Origin: CALDTK01 sp963837005
GTDB taxonomy: Bacteria > Bacteroidota > Bacteroidia > Chitinophagales > Saprospiraceae
DNA: 64,000 nucleotides
Reading direction: 5' to 3'
Assembly (NCBI GenBank): GCA_963837005.1
Contig: CAWIMC010000001.1
Coordinates: 1,240,001-1,304,000, forward strand
Each line of letters opens with the position of its first letter. The stretch's first letter is position 1. Made by a program: the position numbers and the translations under genes. A model generated the notes under the pieces. It saw only the letters and a list, made by a program, of their open reading frames with translations. It made no database searches and was not told the origin of the DNA. Shown one piece after another: positions 46,217-56,382 of this stretch.

Positions 46217-46677
46217 GAGACCTCCATTTCGGGGTGCTCGACATTCCAGCGCTCGGCGGGGATGAAGCGGACCGAGAGGCTGTTCACGCAGTGGCGCGTG
46301 TTCTTGGCCGTGATACGCTCACCGTGGAAGACGTGGCCGAGGTGGCCGCCGCAGTTGTCGCACAGAATCTCGGTGCGTCGGCCGTCGGCATCGCGCTCGT
46401 GGCGCACGGCCCCCTCGATCTCGTCGTCGAAGCTCGGCCACCCGCAGCCGCTGTCGAACTTGGCGCTGCTCGGGTAAAGCGGGTTTTCGCAGCGGCGGCA
46501 CACGAACATGCCGACGGCTTTAAACTTGTCGTACTCGCCAGTGAAGGGACGCTCGGTTCCTTTGTGGACGATAACGTGCTCCTCTTCCGGCGTGAGGTCG
46601 CGCCAGTCGGCTTTGGTGGTGGTTTTCAATGGTTTGTATTTGGTCGTCGTAAAGCAACGGGCGGGCCAGCTCGTCAC
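46213..46677 (-). CDS. msrB: Peptide-methionine (R)-S-oxide reductase
   Basis: This 154-residue enzyme reduces methionine-R-sulfoxide. It has zinc ligands CRRCENPLY and CDNCGGHLGHVF, the core SGCGWPSF, and the catalytic Cys in NTRHCVNSLSVRF. It starts with GTG at 46675-46677; no better in-frame ATG exists upstream of the conserved region. Coupled to msrA by a 4-bp GTGA overlap, with msrB first. Unlike its partner, all key residues are present. Confidence 0.9.
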   Translation of the reverse strand: MTSWPARCFTTTKYKPLKTTTKADWRDLTPEEEHVIVHKGTERPFTGEYDKFKAVGMFVCRRCENPLYPSSAKFDSGCGWPSFDDEIEGAVRHERDADGRRTEILCDNCGGHLGHVFHGERITAKNTRHCVNSLSVRFIPAERWNVEHPEMEVS

Positions 46678-46776
46678 AGACAGTAACCCCGGCCGCGGGG
46701 CCTTGGTTTGCTCTGTAGCGCTTTGCTGTACACCAAACGTGCCGCAGGCAAGTCATCGGCGGCTAAGTTTGCCGAA

Positions 46777-47490
46777 ATGCAACTAGACCTCCTCCGGCAG
46801 TCGATAACAGCCTTTGGACGTGCTCTGGACCAGAGCTGGTCGTCTGGGTTGGAGCCGCTGTACGAGACCATTGCCCACTGGCAAGCGCACTGGCCACCCC
46901 CGACGTCTACAGAGCTGGTGAGCACCTTGGACGCCTGTCTGAGCAACCACCAGACGCGAGCCTTCTGGCAGGGTCATGCATACTTCCCGAAGGAGGCGCT
47001 GCTTACACTGGCGGGCTACTCGCCCGAGATGCTCAATCTAGCGTTCGGTCGACTCTTCAACGAGTCGGAGGACCTCGCGAATCGCTACAGCGGTTTCGTC
47101 TTCTACTTAGACGAGGTGTTGGAAGAGTTTCGCCGCCACCAGCCGGTGCGCGGTCGCGGTCTGATCACCCACCACCACGCCGACTACCGGGCGGTGAGCC
47201 TGTACTGTGCCTGTCGCTATCCGGCAACACACGCCTACTTCGAGGCGGAGGTGTACGTGAGGGTGCTAAAGGCGATGCGCGCACCGAGCGTCGGCACCGT
47301 AGCCGACGCGAGTCGCTTTGCAAAAACGGTCAAGGTGGTGCAGACCTTTATGGGCAAAGACGAAAGCTTCGTGGCGGCACAAGCAGGGCGTTTTGCGAGA
47401 ACGCACAGAAATCCACTGCACACAGACTCTTATAGCGAGCCGAGTGCGCTGGTGGTGAGTGAGTGGATGCGGTGGGTGGGGCGGGGGTAG
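46777..47490 (+). CDS. Hypothetical protein, possibly leaderless
   Basis: This 237-residue protein starts at ATG 46777 and has no signal peptide or membrane segment. Sequence blocks include WQGHAYFPKEALLTLAGYSP, RGRGLITHHHADYRAVSLYC and KTVKVVQTFMGKDESF. I recognise no family. A TAAGTTTG (46764-46771) matching the -7 promoter element ends only five bases before the start codon. The mRNA would then begin at or close to the start codon, unless this match is chance. Confidence 0.6.
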   Translation: MQLDLLRQSITAFGRALDQSWSSGLEPLYETIAHWQAHWPPPTSTELVSTLDACLSNHQTRAFWQGHAYFPKEALLTLAGYSPEMLNLAFGRLFNESEDLANRYSGFVFYLDEVLEEFRRHQPVRGRGLITHHHADYRAVSLYCACRYPATHAYFEAEVYVRVLKAMRAPSVGTVADASRFAKTVKVVQTFMGKDESFVAAQAGRFARTHRNPLHTDSYSEPSALVVSEWMRWVGRG

Positions 47491-47491
47491 T

Positions 47492-50068
47492 CTATCGCCG
47501 CGCCAGCACAGAAAACGCCAAAAACTCCCGCTTCGCCGCCGAGTCCTGTGAAAAGTACTCGACCCGCAATACGTAGGTGCCTACGCGCACCACCTCCCCG
47601 TCGTCGGCGACACCGTCCCAGGTCCACACCCCGCTCACGCCCGCCGCTACGTCTTCGGTCGGCGCGTACACCGCCCGCCCCTGCACATCCACCACCGAGA
47701 AGCGCACCAGCACGCCCGTTTCCGCGAAGTTGTAGTTTACACTCAGCAAATCCTCGAATCCGTCCCCGTCGGGGCTGATCCGCTCGCTCACCAGCGCGAA
47801 CTTGCTCTCGCCATCGTTGGTCCCGACGCGCGACTGGGAATTCGAGCGCGTCGGTGTGCCAAAACCCGAAGTCGACGAGGCGCTCGTCCAGTTCTCGCCG
47901 CTCTGCACCGCGGCGGCGAGGTCGATGCGCTCGAGGCTCACGCCGTCGGTTTTGGCGAAAGCCCGATTGTGCCAGTCCTCACTGTAGCAGACCAGAAAGT
48001 AGCGCTCCTCGGCGACCGCATCTTGCAGCACCAGGCAACTCTCGTCCTCCAGCGTGGGCACACTGGCCTTCGCGATCGCCGAGGGCCGCGCGTCCGGGAA
48101 CTGCTGCTTCAACTTCTCGGGATCGACCGCGATGACGAGGTATCCGCCGCCGGGCACCAACACTTCTTGAATGTCTTTGAAGGGTTGGTCGACGGAGCCA
48201 TCACGAAAGGCCCGCGCCAACTGTAAGCCCTTAAGGGTGAGTAGCTTTTCGCTGGTGTTCACCAACTCTATCCAACGGCCCTGCCCAGACAGCGGATCGT
48301 ACATAATCTCATTGATCTCCCAGTCCCCGACGGCCGCCCGCTCAGCGACGCCTACGTACAACGTGTCGAGCGCGATCGACTCGCCTACCGTACAACTCGA
48401 CGCAGCCGCAGACAAGGTCAACGCAATCACGTCGCCAGACAGGATGGCCTCCCCTAGGCTCAGATCGTAAATACCCACGCGCTCCCCCCGCGTCACCGCC
48501 GTCACGCTGTTTTGACTCAAGCTAAAGCTCGCCGGCTCGAGGCGTGTCAGCCGTCGGTTCGTCGTGACGCGCACTTGCTGAGGAGAGACCAAGCTAAGCC
48601 CTGTCAACTGCAAGGGCCGCACGTCGACCGCACCGTTAATGCTATTCACCGCACCGGGTGTTCCTCCCGCGAGCGCATTGCTCGCCGCAAAGTTCCGTCC
48701 GTCGATGATGCAGGGCTGCGCGAGGTCTATACGCTCGAGACTATAGCCCCCTTCGCGCTTCCCGGTCGAGTAGTAGCTGTCGCTGTAGCTCACCTCGTCG
48801 ACCACGGTGCTGCTACTCAACAGCGTGAGCGTCCCGCTGGAGTTCGTGAGCGTCGGCACGCCCGCAAAAAATGTCAAGCGTGGGTCGGTGACCTGCACCT
48901 TGGTGAGGGCCACGTAGCTCTTCGCGGCGAGCATGACGGCAGGCAGGCGTACCACGTTTGTTCCTGAGCGCAAGCTAAGATCCGCGAGATTGACGGGCTG
49001 CGTGCCAGCATTATAGAGCTCGATGTACTCCGCGTCTGGCAAGCCGACCACCGGCGTCGGGTCGGCCATTAGTTCTGTAATCAGCACGTCGTAGACAGCA
49101 AGCGTACGCGGCGCGGTGTAGGTGACGCTCGTCGTGATCGGAAGGGCTGCATTGCCCGCCACATCCGTCCAACCCGAAATTTCCACCGGCGTCGCAACCC
49201 CGCTCTGGAGGTTTTGCGAAAGCGTGAGTCGGACGGTGTCGCCGTTCGACAAAACGCTCGCCGGGCTGCGTCCTCCCACCCGGTAAGCAGTAGGCTCTAC
49301 TGCACTCGTGTTGAGCGCTTCCGAGGCGACTAGGGTGACCGTGGTGGCGTTGTCGGCTTTCGCCAAAACCAGCGTCGGAGGCGTACGGTCGGCAAACAGC
49401 GGCTCGATGCGCAAGTCGTCAACACTTAGCAAACCGTTGCGCGTACTCGTGAACGCGACCTCAAAGCCGGCGTACCGTCCGACTAACCCAATAGGGGCCG
49501 TGCCCGCTGAGGTATCGACCAAGCCCCCCGCCGACGTGCGCGCCGACCAGGTCCACCGACGGTCGGTGCTCGCGCATACCTGGACGTTGACGAAAAGCAG
49601 GTCTGCCGCCGCTACCCCCGCGCTGCCGCCGGCCACCACGGCTGCCGTCTGGCCGTTGGTGTAAAAGAGTTCGAGCGCGTCGTCGTTGCCACTGATGCCG
49701 CCAAACTGAAAGTAGAAGCCCTTTGCCCCCCCAGATTCTATCGGTTGGTCGGCCGCGAGCCACCACCGCAGGCGGTTGCTCGTAGAGGGACTAAACTTCT
49801 GCTCGACGTTTAGTCGCCAGCAGGCCGCCTCGCGCGTGGGTGCGGGCACCGATACCCGCGCCAGGCTACTCGGCGGAGTACGCAGGTCTCGCAGCACGAG
49901 TCGCCCGCTTTCAGCCTGAAATGCTCGCAGGTCTCCAGACCATCCCAGCGCCGGGGTGAAGCCATTGGCAAAGTCCTCGACGAGTGCCTGCGCACGCGCC
50001 ACCCGGCCAAAACCGAGGCTCGCGCAGGCGACCAGGCATAGGTAAAACCGGCGCGTTGCCCTCCCCAT
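47492..50068 (-). CDS. Secreted lamin-tail-domain protein with gliding-type C-terminal domain
   Basis: This 858-residue secreted protein has a signal peptide (FYLCLVACASLGFGRVARAQ). An N-terminal beta-sandwich (about 25-210) is followed by an Ig-like segment. Two lamin-tail domains follow: VLITELMADPTPVVGLPD (about 325-440) and WEINEIMYDPLSGQGRWIEL (about 600-720). The C-terminus (SVVDVQGRAVYAPTEDVA, VWTWDGVADDGEVVRVGTYV) is the FlgD-like/CHU_C-type domain used for T9SS sorting. LTD domains often accompany extracellular nucleases or adhesins; no nuclease residues are evident. Words at 47948 (AFAKT) and 49355 (VLAKA) are present. Confidence 0.85.
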   Translation of the reverse strand: MGRATRRFYLCLVACASLGFGRVARAQALVEDFANGFTPALGWSGDLRAFQAESGRLVLRDLRTPPSSLARVSVPAPTREAACWRLNVEQKFSPSTSNRLRWWLAADQPIESGGAKGFYFQFGGISGNDDALELFYTNGQTAAVVAGGSAGVAAADLLFVNVQVCASTDRRWTWSARTSAGGLVDTSAGTAPIGLVGRYAGFEVAFTSTRNGLLSVDDLRIEPLFADRTPPTLVLAKADNATTVTLVASEALNTSAVEPTAYRVGGRSPASVLSNGDTVRLTLSQNLQSGVATPVEISGWTDVAGNAALPITTSVTYTAPRTLAVYDVLITELMADPTPVVGLPDAEYIELYNAGTQPVNLADLSLRSGTNVVRLPAVMLAAKSYVALTKVQVTDPRLTFFAGVPTLTNSSGTLTLLSSSTVVDEVSYSDSYYSTGKREGGYSLERIDLAQPCIIDGRNFAASNALAGGTPGAVNSINGAVDVRPLQLTGLSLVSPQQVRVTTNRRLTRLEPASFSLSQNSVTAVTRGERVGIYDLSLGEAILSGDVIALTLSAAASSCTVGESIALDTLYVGVAERAAVGDWEINEIMYDPLSGQGRWIELVNTSEKLLTLKGLQLARAFRDGSVDQPFKDIQEVLVPGGGYLVIAVDPEKLKQQFPDARPSAIAKASVPTLEDESCLVLQDAVAEERYFLVCYSEDWHNRAFAKTDGVSLERIDLAAAVQSGENWTSASSTSGFGTPTRSNSQSRVGTNDGESKFALVSERISPDGDGFEDLLSVNYNFAETGVLVRFSVVDVQGRAVYAPTEDVAAGVSGVWTWDGVADDGEVVRVGTYVLRVEYFSQDSAAKREFLAFSVLARR

Positions 50069-50101
50069 GGGCGAAAGGTAGTCGCATGCCCCGCGAAGGC
50101 C

Positions 50102-50109
50102 TAAATTTG
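50102..50109 (+). promoter_or_regulatory. Possible -7 promoter element of asd
   Basis: TAAATTTG fits TAnnTTTG and lies 21 bp before the asd start codon. No TTG is found at the expected upstream distance, so only half of the promoter is supported. Confidence 0.4.
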
Positions 50110-50129
50110 CGGCCGTAAAATCATCTGCT

Positions 50130-51149
50130 ATGAGAGTTGCTGTCGTCGGGGTTACAGGTTTGGTCGGTCATGAACTGCGCCGCGTGTTAGAAGAAGTCGA
50201 GTTCCCGATCACCGAATTTCTAGCGGTCGCCTCCGAGCGTTCGGTTGGGAAGCAAGTTGATTTCCGGGGCGAGCAGCACACAGTTATTGGCCTGGCCGAG
50301 GCCGTCGCCCAGGCTCCGGACCTTGCACTGTTCAGTGCCGGCGGGGCGACCAGCCTCGAGTGGGCCCCCCGTTTTGCGGAAGCGGGAACCGTCGTCGTCG
50401 ACAACTCCAGCGCCTGGCGAATGGACCCGAACGTGAAGCTCGTCGTCCCGGAGGTCAACGGCGGCTCGCTCACGTCGGAAGACATGATCATCGCCAATCC
50501 GAACTGCTCCACGATCCAGATGGTAGTCGCACTCGGGGCGCTCCACGCGGAGTACGGCCTGAAGCGCCTCGTCGTGAGCACATACCAGAGTTTTACGGGC
50601 ACCGGGATGGTCGCCGTAGAACAGTACAACGCGGAGCGCGGCGGCGCCGAGTTCGACGCGACCACGGCGGCCTACAAGTACCCGATCTTCGAAAATTGCA
50701 TCCCGCACTGCGATGTCTTTCTGGACAACGGCTACACCAAGGAAGAGATGAAACTCGTCCATGAGACCCGCAAGATCATGGGCATCCCAGGTTTGCCGGT
50801 TACGGCCACGGCCGTGCGCGTCCCCGTGCACGGCGGACACTCCGAAGCAATCAATGCAGAGTTCGAGCGCGATTTTGTTTTGACGAAAGTCACAGAACTG
50901 CTCGCCGAGACGCCCGGCGTCGTCGTTCAGGACAACCCCGCCGCCTTCGAGTACCCGATGCCGCGCATGGCGAAGGGGCGCAACGAGGTGTTTGTCGGAC
51001 GTTTGCGGCGCGACGAATCACAGGCCAACACCCTTAATATGTGGGTCGTGGCCGACAATCTACGCAAGGGCGCCGCCACTAACGCCGTCCAGATTGCCCA
51101 ACATTTAGTCCAGCAAGGCCTTCTCAAAGGCAGCACCGTCGCGGCTTAG
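50130..51149 (+). CDS. asd: Aspartate-semialdehyde dehydrogenase
   Basis: This 339-residue NADPH enzyme of the aspartate pathway feeds threonine, methionine and lysine/diaminopimelate synthesis, so it supplies homoserine for metX. The nucleotide-binding loop VAVVGVTGLVGHELRRVLEE, catalytic Cys126 in IIANPNCSTIQM, and the substrate-binding PVHGGHSEAINAEF are present. The family's STYQSFTGTGMVAVEQ stretch is present too. The ATG start is supported by the -7 element just upstream. Confidence 0.95.
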   Translation: MRVAVVGVTGLVGHELRRVLEEVEFPITEFLAVASERSVGKQVDFRGEQHTVIGLAEAVAQAPDLALFSAGGATSLEWAPRFAEAGTVVVDNSSAWRMDPNVKLVVPEVNGGSLTSEDMIIANPNCSTIQMVVALGALHAEYGLKRLVVSTYQSFTGTGMVAVEQYNAERGGAEFDATTAAYKYPIFENCIPHCDVFLDNGYTKEEMKLVHETRKIMGIPGLPVTATAVRVPVHGGHSEAINAEFERDFVLTKVTELLAETPGVVVQDNPAAFEYPMPRMAKGRNEVFVGRLRRDESQANTLNMWVVADNLRKGAATNAVQIAQHLVQQGLLKGSTVAA

Positions 51150-51175
51150 CCGCCCTACCCTACCAAGCAAAAGAG

Positions 51176-52444
51176 ATGCGTGATCGTTTTATAACCTGGG
51201 GCACCTCCGATGGAGCCCGCCGCCTGTTCACTTTCGAACTCGAGGCCGAGGAGGCGCACATTATCCGCCGCACCCTACCCGCCGCGGACAGCAGCGAGGA
51301 GATGATGCAGACCGTTATCAATGCGTGGATGCAACACACCACGATCGAGTTCCCCGAGGGCACCCACAAAGAGCGCATCCCCTTTGCCGCCACTGGCACG
51401 ATCGTGCCGGAGGGTGCCGACATAGAAGACAAAGTTTTGGTCGCGAGCGCCGAGCGGGAGTGGCCCTTCGCGGTGTTGAGTTCGCTGATGAGCCGACAAT
51501 TCCGTGGGGAGTTGGAGGAGTTGCGCGAAGCGGTCAACCTGCTGGACGCCTTTGACGACGGCATGTACGAGCGCATCAAAACCACCTGGAACAAGATCCA
51601 GGTGGAGGTGAGCAACAAGGCCCTGCTTTACGAGCACCTCGGGCCACTGCGGACCCTGAGCGACGAGATGTTCGCTCGCATGAAGCAGCTGCGGCGCGGC
51701 GAGCGCAACGAGCGCCAGTCGGCGAGCAAGGACGTCAAAAACGAGTACACCGCCGAACTCGCGCAGGCCCAAACTCAGCTGGAGGAGAAACGCGACTTGC
51801 GCAAGCTGTTCAATATCCTGCGCAACATCCAAGATCGCGTCAACAAAGCAGCTCTCAGTCGTTCGGACCGTGACACGCTGCGCAAGCGCCTCGACGAGCT
51901 GTTTAAGGCGACGAAGTCCGAGATGGACGCCAGTGGGGCAATGGCAGGTGTCCTTTCGGAAAAACGTGCCCGCCTGGAGCACCGCCTGAAAGGTCTCGAG
52001 GGCGCCATCGGCCGGATGCGCTACTCGATGGATCGCGACAACAAAGACATGTGGTACGAGGGCAAGCGCGCCGACCGGGCCAATAACCAGCTCGCCGAGC
52101 AGCTTGCGATGGCCAAGCTCACGATGATCGGCGACAAGGCGAAGGGGAAGGCAGCCCGCCTCGACGACATGCTCGCCACCGAGGCCACCCTCCGCAAGCA
52201 ACTCGACAAGCTCATCGCCTCTGAGGAGCGAGCACAGGCCAAGCGCAAGGAGCAAGCCGCGCCGAAGGATGCCGCACTGGTCGGATCAACGGAAGATGGG
52301 AAGGTGCAGCAGGCCAAGCGCGGCAAAACGAAGGCCCGTAAGGAACGCAAGCCTCGCGGGCCAGTGGCCTTTGGGTTGATGAAGACGGTATCGGCGGGTT
52401 TGGCCGCGGCGGAGGGCGTGAGGATAGCTACTCCTTCCAGCTAA
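51176..52444 (+). CDS. Coiled-coil protein of unknown function
   Basis: This 422-residue protein has an N-terminal globular part (RDRFITWGTSDGARRLFTFE, about 1-100), a long charged helical region (about 110-360) with heptad-like stretches such as AELAQAQTQLEEKRDLRKLF, and a basic Lys/Arg/Ala-rich tail. It resembles DUF349-type proteins in composition, but I do not see a clear repeat. It starts 26 bp after asd on the same strand and may be co-transcribed. Probably cytoplasmic. Confidence 0.65.
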   Translation: MRDRFITWGTSDGARRLFTFELEAEEAHIIRRTLPAADSSEEMMQTVINAWMQHTTIEFPEGTHKERIPFAATGTIVPEGADIEDKVLVASAEREWPFAVLSSLMSRQFRGELEELREAVNLLDAFDDGMYERIKTTWNKIQVEVSNKALLYEHLGPLRTLSDEMFARMKQLRRGERNERQSASKDVKNEYTAELAQAQTQLEEKRDLRKLFNILRNIQDRVNKAALSRSDRDTLRKRLDELFKATKSEMDASGAMAGVLSEKRARLEHRLKGLEGAIGRMRYSMDRDNKDMWYEGKRADRANNQLAEQLAMAKLTMIGDKAKGKAARLDDMLATEATLRKQLDKLIASEERAQAKRKEQAAPKDAALVGSTEDGKVQQAKRGKTKARKERKPRGPVAFGLMKTVSAGLAAAEGVRIATPSS

Positions 52445-52606
52445 CTCAACCTGTGCGCCCAAGAGCTTCCAGCGCTGTGCTTCTCTGCGCGTCATTGGTA
52501 AATGACTACCAAACGAAGCAGCAGGAGGGCCGCTCTCGAGCCCGACAGCGACAAAAAACTATCTTGTCGAGCGATAGGATACGCGACCCAGGTCGCCTAC
52601 CTCTCG

Positions 52607-55600
52607 CTACCGTTTCACCACCCGAACCACGCTCACGTCCCCGCCCCGCTCTACGCGCACGACATAAACGCCAGCGGCCAATTGGCCCATCGCCACCCTA
52701 CCCTGCCGCTCACCCGCACCGATAGGTTGACTCATCATCCGCTGTCCCGTCACCGAAACGATGTCTACCCGCCCGGCCGCACCGGCGAGATCGAAGACGA
52801 GCTGCAGGTCCTGGGATACCGGATTCGGATACGCTACGAAGCGCACCTCCGGGGCCACTTCCCGCGAACTCACGAGCATGTTGTCGTGGTTGACGTACGT
52901 ACCAACGCCCTCGGCGCGGATCTCTTCAGAGACACTGCCGATGGTCATGCGGGCTGGTGTGTTGTACGTGATCGCGTCCACCTGCGCGAACTCGTCGAGT
53001 GACCAGCCGCCGCCAACGGGTTCCTCAGCCACCTCATCCTCGCGACCATATCGCCAGCGTAGGCGGATCTTCTGGCCGCTGTACGGACTCAAGTCAACGA
53101 GCACCTGCTCCCAATCGGCCTCAGTAGTAGACCCAAAGCCTTCCAGCAAGGGAATAATAAAGGCTTGGTACGGCACGCGGGACGTGTACCCATTGCGGAC
53201 GAAGGCACTGTTAGGCAACACCACCCAGCGATTAACATCCTCTGTAATAATTTCGACCACGGCCCCCTCGTGCGCACCAACGATGTCGAGCTTGTGGAAG
53301 AACGAAAACATCGGTCGGTCCCCGCGGACCAAGACCGGGTAGTCGTCAAAGATCTCGATCACGGGCTGAATCTCTACAGCGACCCCATCGAAGCGCCACG
53401 AGAACTCATCCTTGTACCCGTCGTCACCGACGAGCTCGAAGTTGGTAAGCGCATTAAGCGTAAGATTATAAGGCGCAAGGAACTCGTCGGCGAACTCGTC
53501 GAGGGCTGGTTGGTACCAGTACAACTTAGATGCCTCATCGGCGGCGGTGTACTTGTAGCTAATCGAGATGCTATCGCCCTTGGCGACATTCGCAAGGTCG
53601 AAGCTCAACACGCTGCCGTTCTGCCGAAATTCCCTGTTCACAGAGCCCCCGACGAGGGTGGCGCCTTGCGGCAAAACATCCGTAATGCTTACCGTTGGCA
53701 GCACCTTAACGCTGTCGATGTAGTTGGCCAACTGCAAGGAGACCGTCACTTCCCCGCCCGCATCGATGGTTTCGGTAACCGACTTCGTGAAAAAGGTCCG
53801 ATTGACGAAGTCTAGCGGCAGGTTAAAGTCCTCAGCCCCGTCGCTGCGGTTGTCGCTACTCCCCTGATCGGCAAAGAAGCCTAGGCCCCGTCGTGCGAAG
53901 GTCCGCCAAATGAGTTGGCGGTGACGCCCACCGAAAAGGAGTCTATCTGCTGCGAGGATGCCCTCGCGTCCATCGACGAAGCCTGGGTTGCATCCTTGCA
54001 GCTTCATGCCCGTCATCACGAGTTGTATTGCCTTGTTGTTGCCGAGCGTGTCGTAGTTGAGGTCTGCGCCAAAGCCGTACACGTCCACCAGGTTCCAGTG
54101 AAGGTCCCAGAGCATACTCGCCCAGATGCTTCCGATGCCGTGGGGTTGCGAGAAGCGATCGCCGTCCGCCACGTCGGCGTAGGTCACTGGATTGACCTTC
54201 ATGTCCCGCGTGTACGGGAAGGGTCGGATGCCCGAACCGTTGGTAGGCTGGCGCTGGGCGTAGGTGCCGATGCCACGGGGCTGGTCGGGGCCGTCGCCCG
54301 GACGCACGCTCGTCACGAGCGAGAAGAAGTCGCTCCACCCCTCGCCCATCTGCTCGGCGTTGCGGAGGCAGCTCACGTTTGGTCCGCCCGTGAGGCGGGT
54401 GCTGATACCGTGGCCGAACTCGTGCGCGACGATGCCATTGTCGAGCGAGCCGGAGACGTAGGTCGTCGTCGCCGACGGTGCCTGTCGGATGGTGAGTCGT
54501 AAGTCTGGGTTTGCGGCTGCATCGGCAAGTAGAGTGGTACACCCGGTGCGCGACAGCATGAAGGTCGGCACGTTGACACTCGGGCCGCTTACCCCGCCGC
54601 CCAGATTTCCGACTACGTCGTCGAAGGTGCAAATGATGACGGCGACAGCGCCTGCATTCTGGGCATTGAGGGCCTTCAACCCGAACTCGCAGCCTCCGCG
54701 ATCGATGATCGCAATCCGACCCGCGACTTCAGTACCATTCGTAATCGGCTCGCAGGCATCCGTAAAGGAGGTGTTTGCGGTGTTGTCTCGCGCGACGGCG
54801 ATCCCCGCCGTAACATTCGTGTTCGGACCAACCACAGCATTGTCGCCCCACCCAGTGGCCGCTACACCGATCTCGCCATAGCTCCGGCCCGCGAGCGTAC
54901 CCGGCGAGGAGACGGTAATGGGCGAACCGATATTATTAGCATCCCAGAGGTACATCTGCATACGGCCACTCGACCCATCGGGCGGCGTTGAGAAGTTCGC
55001 GTTGTTGGTATAATCCACGAGCGGCATAGTACGCCCGCCGCCGGTGAGCGACCCATCCTGGCTCTCGGAGAACACCGGATCGCTGCCGCGGCCCTGCCCT
55101 GAATAATTCCGCACCTGAAAGTTGCCCGCCGCCTCGTCGAAGCCGTTGTGGAAGGCGAAGTCGTGCATCCGATTGACGGCGTAAAAGAGATTAATGGTCG
55201 TCGCGTCGCTCTGCGGGATAGGCTCCTTGGCTAGGTCATAAGGAATATCGAAGGTGAGGGTTGGGCCACCGTTCGGCTCCGGATACCCAGGTTCGACGCG
55301 GTTGCTGTCGAGGGCATCCACGTAGGCATGGGTGTTGTTGCCCCGCGTGATCGTGAACTCCGCTCCCGCCTGGCCATTGGTGTCGTGCCACCCAAACGGG
55401 CTCGCGATACTGTCCGCTGGATTTTTGACGAGCAGTTGCGGGCCGTGGGTCGGGCTTTCAGCTGGCCACGCGAACACACGGTAGCTCGAACCATCAGCAA
55501 CAGCGGCGGTGGTAAAAGTTTTCGCACCTAGCGCTATGGGGCTGTCGCTGTGCTGCTCGTCAGCATCGGTACACAGGGCATCATGCGTAGCGTGTCCGCC

Positions 55601-56257
55601 AAAACCTGCCTCGAACTTGCAGTGGTGCGTGTAGCTTTCGGAAGCCAGCACTTCACCGGTAGCAGCGTCCACAGTCACGTGCATGTAGTCGCCCCGGCGT
55701 TGGTCGAGGTCGACGGTTATTGCCCGGCGCAGTTTACCGGTCCCCGCGTTGAGCGCGTAGATGTCCTTTACGACGATCTCCGAACTTACGAACGTAGTGG
55801 CGGCCTCGAAGCGGCGCTGCCCTTTCGCAAGGACGCCCACGTTGCTCGCACGAAGTTTTAGCGTTCCAGTGTAGCCTAAGCTCGTCGCCGCGGCCTGTAC
55901 GGCCCGCTGATCGTCGATTCGTGCCACGACGTTGGTCGTGCGAGCCGCGAGTCCGGACACGAAGTTTTGGCGAAAGCTGAACACCTCCCCATCCTTGATC
56001 GCGAGACTCGCCCCGGCACCCTCGACCGGGATTTCCCCGATTCGCTGTTGGAGGTAGACATAGGTGACGCCGAGCTTGGCATCTGTGTAACTGTGGTCCA
56101 CCGCCAGGTCGACGAGGTCGGCTTCCGCCAAAACCTTTTGTGCGCGGGCGTGGTCGAGGGCGAGTTGGTTGCTCTCTGCTAGGTTTTGTGCGCCGAGGCT
56201 ACAGACCGACAATAGAACGAGGAGGAGGAGAGGGGGAGCGTAGAGTTCTTCAAACAA
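52607..56257 (-). CDS. Secreted M36 (fungalysin-type) metalloprotease with PA and T9SS domains
   Basis: This 1,216-residue secreted protease has a signal peptide (LYAPPLLLLVLLSVCSLGAQ). An FTP/propeptide region follows (about 30-200). The M36 catalytic domain carries GIVAHEFGHGISTRLTGG (HExxH at about residues 612-616) and the third ligand in EQMGEGWSDFFSLV. A PA domain is inserted before it (about 470-590, GRIAIIDRGGCEFGLKALNA). After a beta-rich region the end (FVAYPNPVSQDLQLVFDLAG onward) is a T9SS sorting domain. The start codon is TTG at 56255-56257, the only start in frame before the signal peptide. Words at 55963 (FRQN) and 56120 (VLAEA) lie in the propeptide. Confidence 0.9.
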   Translation of the reverse strand: MFEELYAPPLLLLVLLSVCSLGAQNLAESNQLALDHARAQKVLAEADLVDLAVDHSYTDAKLGVTYVYLQQRIGEIPVEGAGASLAIKDGEVFSFRQNFVSGLAARTTNVVARIDDQRAVQAAATSLGYTGTLKLRASNVGVLAKGQRRFEAATTFVSSEIVVKDIYALNAGTGKLRRAITVDLDQRRGDYMHVTVDAATGEVLASESYTHHCKFEAGFGGHATHDALCTDADEQHSDSPIALGAKTFTTAAVADGSSYRVFAWPAESPTHGPQLLVKNPADSIASPFGWHDTNGQAGAEFTITRGNNTHAYVDALDSNRVEPGYPEPNGGPTLTFDIPYDLAKEPIPQSDATTINLFYAVNRMHDFAFHNGFDEAAGNFQVRNYSGQGRGSDPVFSESQDGSLTGGGRTMPLVDYTNNANFSTPPDGSSGRMQMYLWDANNIGSPITVSSPGTLAGRSYGEIGVAATGWGDNAVVGPNTNVTAGIAVARDNTANTSFTDACEPITNGTEVAGRIAIIDRGGCEFGLKALNAQNAGAVAVIICTFDDVVGNLGGGVSGPSVNVPTFMLSRTGCTTLLADAAANPDLRLTIRQAPSATTTYVSGSLDNGIVAHEFGHGISTRLTGGPNVSCLRNAEQMGEGWSDFFSLVTSVRPGDGPDQPRGIGTYAQRQPTNGSGIRPFPYTRDMKVNPVTYADVADGDRFSQPHGIGSIWASMLWDLHWNLVDVYGFGADLNYDTLGNNKAIQLVMTGMKLQGCNPGFVDGREGILAADRLLFGGRHRQLIWRTFARRGLGFFADQGSSDNRSDGAEDFNLPLDFVNRTFFTKSVTETIDAGGEVTVSLQLANYIDSVKVLPTVSITDVLPQGATLVGGSVNREFRQNGSVLSFDLANVAKGDSISISYKYTAADEASKLYWYQPALDEFADEFLAPYNLTLNALTNFELVGDDGYKDEFSWRFDGVAVEIQPVIEIFDDYPVLVRGDRPMFSFFHKLDIVGAHEGAVVEIITEDVNRWVVLPNSAFVRNGYTSRVPYQAFIIPLLEGFGSTTEADWEQVLVDLSPYSGQKIRLRWRYGREDEVAEEPVGGGWSLDEFAQVDAITYNTPARMTIGSVSEEIRAEGVGTYVNHDNMLVSSREVAPEVRFVAYPNPVSQDLQLVFDLAGAAGRVDIVSVTGQRMMSQPIGAGERQGRVAMGQLAAGVYVVRVERGGDVSVVRVVKR

Positions 56258-56382
56258 ATGTCGTGAGGGGTGTCGATAGCTAAATTGCGAGCGGGAAATT
56301 ATAGTCGCGAAATCGAATAGGACTTCAACAGGTGAAGAGTTTGACGCCTGTCACACGAAACAGGTCGCACATTTGCGCGCAC

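Noticed and set aside
51275..52255. 326-codon minus-strand frame opposite the coiled-coil gene
   Set aside because: It is antisense to a frame with better start, spacing to asd and codon pattern; no recognisable domain.
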